Positions 5,307 to 8,892 of a DNA stretch of 8,892 nt are shown here, one piece after another (position 1 is the stretch's first letter; every line of letters begins with the position of its first letter). Both the position numbers and the translations under genes were made by a program. Source of the stretch: Pseudomonadota bacterium (lineage in GTDB: Bacteria; Pseudomonadota; Gammaproteobacteria; Steroidobacterales; Steroidobacteraceae); assembly GCA_021838065.1 (NCBI GenBank), contig JAKCEJ010000098.1, positions 1 to 8,892 on the forward strand, read 5' to 3'. A model generated the notes under the pieces. That model made no database searches and was not told the origin of the DNA. It was given only the letters and a program-made list of their open reading frames with translations.

Positions 5307-6328
5307 ATCACCGCGCGCACGTCGAGCGGCTCATCGCGGCACGGGGGCGAGGCGTGCTCGGCGAGCCCCTTCTCTGCGAGCCAGTCGCGGTTGAACAGCC
5401 GCGACTGATACTTCGCGCCGCCGTCGCACAGGATGGTCACCACAGTGTGGCCCGGACCGAGTTCGCGAGCCACGCCGGCGGCGGCGGCCACATTGATGCC
5501 GCTCGTGCTGCCGAGGAACAGGCCTTCCTCGTACAGCAGCCGGTAGAGGTAACGGACCGTTTCGGCATCGGGAATGTGGACCGCCTCGTCGATGGGAGCA
5601 TCGCGCAGGTTGGCCGTGACGCGTCCGGTGCCGATGCCCTCGGTGATCGAGCCGGAGCCAGTGGCCTTCAGAGTGCCGCTGCGGACGTATTCGTAGAGAG
5701 CGCTGCCGGGCGGATCGGCGAGCACACAGTGCACGCTCTTGCGCTTGGACTTGAGGTAATGCGACACCCCGGCGAAGGTGCCGCCGGTGCCCGCGGCGCA
5801 CGTGAAGGCATCCACCCGGCCATCGGTCTGCGCCCAGATCTCCGGTCCCGTCGTGTCGATGTGCGCCTGGCGGTTCACCGTGTTGTCGAACTGATTGGAC
5901 CAGACGGCGTTCGGCAGGCTGCGCGCGAGCCGCTCGGCGACCTTCTGATACTGGTTGGGGTTGCTGTAGGGTACGGCCGGCACCCGATGCACCTCGGCGC
6001 CGAGGGTCTCGAGCAGCCGGTATTTCTCCGGCGACTGGTTGTCGGGCATCACGATTACGCAGCGGTAGCCGCGCGCGTTGCACACGTGAGCGAGCCCGAT
6101 ACCGGTGTTGCCCGCGGTGCCCTCGACCACCGTGCCGCCCGGGGCGAGCGCGCCGCTGCGCTCGGCCTCGAGCACGATCGCGCGTGCGGCGCGGTCCTTG
6201 ACCGAACCGCCGGGGTTGAGGAACTCGGCTTTGCCGAGCACCTCGCAGCCGGTCTCCTCGCTCACGCGGCGCAGTCGGATCAGCGGCGTTTGACCGACCG
6301 CGCCCACAAAGCCTTCAGCCGTGCTCAT
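5297..6328 (-). CDS. cysK: Cysteine synthase (O-acetylserine sulfhydrylase) family, divergent CysK type
   Basis: 343 residues, PLP fold type II, expected to make cysteine from O-acetylserine and sulfide in the cytoplasm. GQTPLIRL (12-19) and NPGGSVKDRAA (38-48) are clear, with K44 as the PLP-binding Lys. The substrate loop is EGTAGNTGIGLA (69-80), where standard CysK has TSGNTG. QFDN (146-149) is conserved and GTGGT (180-184) is the phosphate loop. Near the end, CDGGAKYQS (301-309) replaces the usual PSxGERYLS, placing D302 where Ser contacts the PLP ring nitrogen. CysK is usually about 310-325 residues; a short tail is added here. It overlaps cysG by 14 bases, and GAGGGAGG lies 6 bases before its ATG, inside cysG. 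Operon context supports a cysteine synthase role. Homologous enzymes such as cystathionine beta-synthase-like proteins are an alternative. Confidence 0.88.
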   Translation of the reverse strand: MSTAEGFVGAVGQTPLIRLRRVSEETGCEVLGKAEFLNPGGSVKDRAARAIVLEAERSGALAPGGTVVEGTAGNTGIGLAHVCNARGYRCVIVMPDNQSPEKYRLLETLGAEVHRVPAVPYSNPNQYQKVAERLARSLPNAVWSNQFDNTVNRQAHIDTTGPEIWAQTDGRVDAFTCAAGTGGTFAGVSHYLKSKRKSVHCVLADPPGSALYEYVRSGTLKATGSGSITEGIGTGRVTANLRDAPIDEAVHIPDAETVRYLYRLLYEEGLFLGSTSGINVAAAAGVARELGPGHTVVTILCDGGAKYQSRLFNRDWLAEKGLAEHASPPCRDEPLDVRAVMVA

Positions 6329-7790
6329 ACCGGGCCTCCCTCGCGCGCATCGCCTGGGGTATCGATGGCGCCAGCGTGCCCGCAGTGTCGCACTCGGCGC
6401 AGGAATGCGCGAGAGCGGCGACTTCGCCCACCACCAGTAACGCCGGCGGTGCGATTGCCGCCCGGTGTGCGAGCGCGGCGATGCTCGCGAGCGTGCCTCG
6501 CACCAGGCGCTGGCCGGGCAGGGTGGCATGCTCGATGAGCGCGGCCGGCAGGTCCGGGTCCGCGCCGGCCGCTCGCAGTCGGGTGCAGATGCGCTCCAGG
6601 TGGGCGACCCCCATGTAGAACACCACGGTCTGGCGCCTGCGCGCCAGCGCACTCCAGTCGAGCGCCTCATCCTCGAGCGGATGCCCGGTGACCAGAGTGA
6701 CACTCTGCGCCAGCTGACGATGCGTGAGCGGAATTCCGGTCGCCGCCGCGGCGCCGAGCGCCGCGGTGATGCCGGGAACGACGAGGTAGGGGATGCCGTG
6801 GCGAGCGAGGTGCTCGACTTCCTCACCGCCGCGCCCGAAGACGAACGGGTCGCCGCCCTTGAGCCGCGCGACGCGCAGTCCGGCGCGCGCGTAGCGCACC
6901 ATCAGTTCGTGGATCTGCTCCTGCTCCGTGTCGGCTCCGCGCACGCCGCGGGCTGCGCCCTTGCCGACGAACACCCGCTCGGCATCGCGCCGGGCGCGCT
7001 CGAGCACCGCCGCCGGCACGAGCCGATCGTGCAGCACGACGTCGGCCTGCTGCAGCAGCTGCAGCGCGCGCAGTGTCAGGAGGTCCGCATCGCCCGGGCC
7101 GGCGCCGATCAGATACACCTCCCCGAGGCCGCCTGCGCCCGTGGTGGGCGATGAGGCGAGCCGCGCGGCGCGCAGCTCGCGCTCATAGGCGCGCTCGGCG
7201 CCCGGCGTGTCACCCGCGAGCGCGCAAGAGCCCGCGGTCCCGCGCACGATCCGGTCCCAGAACGCGCGGCGTGCCGTCGGCGCGAGCGCCTGCTGCACGG
7301 CCTTGCGCCGCTCGCCGATGAAGCGCGCGAGCGTTCCGAGCGTGCCGGGCAGCAGCGCCTCGATCTGCTCGCGCACCCAGCGCGTGAGAACCGGAGCCTG
7401 GGCGTCTGATCCGATCGCCACGGTGAGCGGCGATCGATCGACGATCGCCGGGAAATAAAACGTCGAGAGCTCGGGATCGTCGACGACGTTGACCGGGACG
7501 GCGCGCAGACGCGCGGCCGCCGAGACCGCCGCATTGAGCGCCTTGAGGTTCGTGGCGGCGATCACCAGCTGCGCCCCCTCGAGATGCGAGGGCCCGAAGT
7601 GCCCGTTGCGGTGCGCGATCTCACCGCTGGCGGCCCGCCGGGTGAGCGCCTCGCTGAGCTCGGGTGCGACCACGGTGATGCGGGCGCCCACACGCAGCAG
7701 CAGTTCGATTTTGCGCTGCGCAATGCGCCCGCCGCCGACCACGACGGCCGGCACGTCGCGCAGCTGCAGGAAGATCGGCAGATGATCCAT
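6315..7790 (-). CDS. cysG: Siroheme synthase CysG (trifunctional)
   Basis: 491 residues with both CysG modules. Residues 1-210 are the precorrin-2 dehydrogenase/sirohydrochlorin ferrochelatase: MDHLPIFLQLRD, NAD-binding VVGGGRIAQRK (17-27), D104 in NVVDD and S128 in IGSDAQAP, both at the E. coli positions. Residues about 223-460 are the uroporphyrinogen-III methyltransferase: GAGPGDADLLTL (229-240), HDRL with D255, VFVGK with K277, RLKGGDPFVFGRGGEE (309-324), VVPGITAA (337-344), GIPLTHR (352-358) and FYMG with M393. These correspond to E. coli D248, K270 and M382. The enzyme makes siroheme, the cofactor of assimilatory sulfite reductase. A 4-residue insertion follows K277, and the C-terminus is about 20 residues longer than in E. 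coli, with a C-A-E-C motif at 464-467. It starts 16 bases after cysH and overlaps the cysK start. Confidence 0.95.
   Translation of the reverse strand: MDHLPIFLQLRDVPAVVVGGGRIAQRKIELLLRVGARITVVAPELSEALTRRAASGEIAHRNGHFGPSHLEGAQLVIAATNLKALNAAVSAAARLRAVPVNVVDDPELSTFYFPAIVDRSPLTVAIGSDAQAPVLTRWVREQIEALLPGTLGTLARFIGERRKAVQQALAPTARRAFWDRIVRGTAGSCALAGDTPGAERAYERELRAARLASSPTTGAGGLGEVYLIGAGPGDADLLTLRALQLLQQADVVLHDRLVPAAVLERARRDAERVFVGKGAARGVRGADTEQEQIHELMVRYARAGLRVARLKGGDPFVFGRGGEEVEHLARHGIPYLVVPGITAALGAAAATGIPLTHRQLAQSVTLVTGHPLEDEALDWSALARRRQTVVFYMGVAHLERICTRLRAAGADPDLPAALIEHATLPGQRLVRGTLASIAALAHRAAIAPPALLVVGEVAALAHSCAECDTAGTLAPSIPQAMRAREARYEHG
6335..6342 (-). promoter_or_regulatory. Strong Shine-Dalgarno for cysK inside cysG
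   Basis: On the minus strand these bases read GAGGGAGG, 6 bases before the cysK ATG and within the last codons of cysG. It fixes the cysK start at 6328 and, with the 14-base overlap, suggests that ribosomes finishing cysG help start cysK. It is the best ribosome site in the cys operon. Confidence 0.75.
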
Positions 7791-7806
7791 GCGCGGCGCG
7801 TGTCTC

Positions 7807-8523
7807 TTACGCTTCGGCCGCCGCGTGGCCGGTCCTGGGATGCAGGCCGCATTCGCGCGATTCGGGCTGTTCCCACCACCACCGCCCGGCGCGGCGGCTC
7901 TCTGCGGGCTGGATGGCCCGGGTGCACGGCGCGCAGCCGATGCTCGGATACTGCCTGTCGTGCAGCACGTTGTAGGGCAGCTTGCGGTTGCGGATGTACT
8001 GCCACACCTCGGCCTCGCTCCACTCGAGCAGCGGACTGACCTTGTAGAGGCCATGCTGCGCATCCCACTCGAGCGCCTCGGCGCGCGCGCGCGCGGCCGA
8101 CTGCTCGCGGCGCACGCCGGTGACCCAGGCGCCAAAGCCCGCGACGGCGCGCTTGAAGGGCTCGATCTTGCGCACCTGACAGCACGCGAGGCGCGCATCC
8201 AGGCTGTGATAAAAGCCGTTCACGCCGCGCTCGCCGGTCAGCCGCTCGAGCGCGGCGGCATCCGGATGCACCAGGCGCAGCGTGCGACGGTAGCGCCACT
8301 GCAGCCTCTCCATCAGGTCGTAGGTCTCCTGGTGCAGCCGGCCGGTATCGATGCTGAAGATCTCGATTTCCGGCACGTGCGTCCAGATGATGTCGGTCAG
8401 GACCATGGCCTCAGCACCGAGGCTGTTGGCGTACGTGACGCGCCGATGCGCGCGCACCGCCGCCGCGAGCGCTGCGCGGACGGCTTCGGCCTTCTCCTCG
8501 ATGAAGTTCAACACTGCAGCCAT
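7807..8523 (-). CDS. cysH: Assimilatory APS reductase, [4Fe-4S] type (CysH)
   Basis: 238 residues of the PAPS/APS reductase family, giving sulfite from activated sulfate with thioredoxin. Visible motifs are SLGAEAMVLTD (34-44, nucleotide-binding loop), IDTGRLHQETY (58-68), CCQVRKIEP (114-122), TGVRREQSAAR (135-145), IGCAPCTR (195-202), RAGRWWWE (211-218) and the ECGLH catalytic Cys (C225). The two Cys pairs, C114-C115 and C197/C200, are those that bind a 4Fe-4S cluster in the Pseudomonas and plant APS reductases and are absent from E. coli CysH. APS rather than PAPS is therefore the likely substrate. The loop's usual GAED or GAEG reads GAEA. Start: ATG 8523 gives a compact N-terminus; an in-frame GTG at 8553 would add 10 residues but cover the candidate -10. 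Neither has a good Shine-Dalgarno. First gene of cysH-cysG-cysK, divergent from cysB. Confidence 0.94.
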   Translation of the reverse strand: MAAVLNFIEEKAEAVRAALAAAVRAHRRVTYANSLGAEAMVLTDIIWTHVPEIEIFSIDTGRLHQETYDLMERLQWRYRRTLRLVHPDAAALERLTGERGVNGFYHSLDARLACCQVRKIEPFKRAVAGFGAWVTGVRREQSAARARAEALEWDAQHGLYKVSPLLEWSEAEVWQYIRNRKLPYNVLHDRQYPSIGCAPCTRAIQPAESRRAGRWWWEQPESRECGLHPRTGHAAAEA

Positions 8524-8533
8524 GGTGCGGGCA

Positions 8534-8539
8534 ACTATA
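8534..8539 (-). promoter_or_regulatory. Candidate -10 element for the cysHGK operon
   Basis: On the minus strand these bases read TATAGT, one mismatch from TATAAT. No -35 match exists at 17-19 bases upstream, as expected for an activator-dependent promoter. The implied start site is only a few bases before the cysH ATG at 8523, so the message would be nearly leaderless, which fits the missing Shine-Dalgarno. Confidence 0.35.
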
Positions 8540-8559
8540 GCCACGCGCCCCACGGCCCT

Positions 8560-8578
8560 AGAACGAATGATTGCTTCT
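8560..8578. promoter_or_regulatory. 19-bp imperfect palindrome in the cysB/cysH spacer, candidate CysB site
   Basis: AGAAnnAAT, a central G, then ATTnnTTCT: 14 of 18 flanking bases are symmetric. It stands out as AT-rich in a GC-rich spacer and is centred about 42 bases before the inferred cysH start site, in the region where LysR-type activators contact the -35. It also lies about 65 bases before the cysB start, which suits autoregulation. CysB sites are poorly conserved, so this rests on symmetry and position. Confidence 0.5.
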
Positions 8579-8634
8579 GAGGCCGTGCGCGTCGGTTATG
8601 GATGCCCTGCGGGCGTTGCGCTACGCTTCGGCGC

Positions 8635-8892
8635 ATGAAGCTGCATCAACTGCGCTATCTGGCGGCGATCGCCCAGAGCGGCCTGAACATCACCGCCGCG
8701 GCCCAGAAGCTGCATACCTCCCAACCCGGGGTGAGCAAGCAGATCAAGCTGCTCGAGGACGAGCTCGGCTTTCAGATCTTCGTGCGCGAGGGGCGCACCC
8801 TGACGCGCATCACCCCGGCGGGGCAGCAGGTGATCGATCGGGCGCTGCGGGTGCTGCAGGAGGTGCAGGGCATCCGCGGGCTGTCGGCCGAG
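8635..8892 (+). CDS. cysB: LysR-type regulator CysB, N-terminal fragment
   Basis: The first 86 residues, still open at the window end. The sequence closely follows E. coli CysB: MKLHQLRYLAAIAQSGLNIT, helix-turn-helix with AAAQKLHTSQPGVSKQIKLL (21-40), then EDELGFQIFVREGRTLTRIT (41-60) and PAGQQVIDRALRVLQEV (61-77). QPGVSKQI and LEDELG are typical of CysB/Cbl. CysB activates sulfate-assimilation genes when N-acetylserine or O-acetylserine signals sulfur shortage, and usually represses itself. The effector-binding domain lies outside the window, so CysB cannot be separated from its paralogue Cbl by ligand site, though its place opposite cysHGK favours CysB. No strong Shine-Dalgarno precedes ATG 8635. 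Confidence 0.92.
   Translation, partial: MKLHQLRYLAAIAQSGLNITAAAQKLHTSQPGVSKQIKLLEDELGFQIFVREGRTLTRITPAGQQVIDRALRVLQEVQGIRGLSAE

Noticed and set aside
5054..6538. 494-codon open frame on the plus strand across the CarS-like, cysK and cysG genes
   Set aside because: It crosses three well-supported minus-strand genes and has no recognisable domain.
8524..8553. GTG start for cysH at 8553
   Set aside because: It adds 10 residues with no family similarity, its AGGG is only 2 bases away, and it would cover the candidate -10. Not fully excluded.
1..8892. CRISPR arrays, tRNA or rRNA genes, IS ends, att sites, defence genes
   Set aside because: No regularly spaced repeats, cloverleaf, transposase or integrase motifs were seen; gene content is ordinary chromosomal metabolism and regulation.

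Overview
The window is high-GC (roughly two-thirds G+C) bacterial chromosome with closely packed genes and short intergenic gaps. The CysB-type regulator, the CysG siroheme synthase whose dehydrogenase/chelatase residue numbers match the E. coli enzyme, and an iron-sulfur APS-reductase form of CysH like that of Pseudomonas point to a gammaproteobacterium, perhaps of the Xanthomonadales/Nevskiales/Steroidobacter kind. The lineage is inferred from protein resemblance only. I see no phage, IS, CRISPR, tRNA or rRNA.

Layout. (1) 1-1023: the 3' end of a tricorn-like S41 peptidase (+) converges on a WrbA-type flavodoxin-fold quinone oxidoreductase (-), with a 12-bp UUCG-loop hairpin between them. 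(2) 1136-2542 (+): a TAXI-family TRAP solute-binding protein anchored at both ends and without its transporter membrane subunits. (3) 2551-4104 (-): a two-gene unit of a PadR repressor followed by a PspC-domain membrane protein, with a palindrome just upstream of padR as candidate operator. (4) 4248-4676 (+): a VOC/glyoxalase-fold protein, possibly preceded by a 16-codon leader ORF. (5) 4717-5223 (-): a small membrane protein related to CDP-archaeol synthase (CarS). (6) 5297-8523 (-): an assimilatory sulfur operon, cysH-cysG-cysK. (7) 8635-8892 (+): divergent cysB, cut by the window end.

How the genes work together. The right third is one pathway module. CysH reduces activated sulfate (APS, judging by its two Cys pairs) to sulfite. 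CysG makes the siroheme needed by sulfite reductase, whose genes are not in the window. The CysK-like enzyme places sulfide on O-acetylserine. CysB, transcribed divergently from a 111-bp spacer containing a 19-bp imperfect palindrome, is the expected activator. The cysG/cysK overlap of 14 bp, with a strong Shine-Dalgarno for cysK inside cysG, indicates translational coupling.

The left two-thirds are unrelated genes. The points most worth a second look are the PadR/PspC cassette with its Trp/Arg-rich segment, the bacterial CarS-like protein behind the cys operon, the orphan double-anchored TAXI protein, and the substituted PLP-site residues of the cysteine synthase. I see no clearly new multi-gene system.
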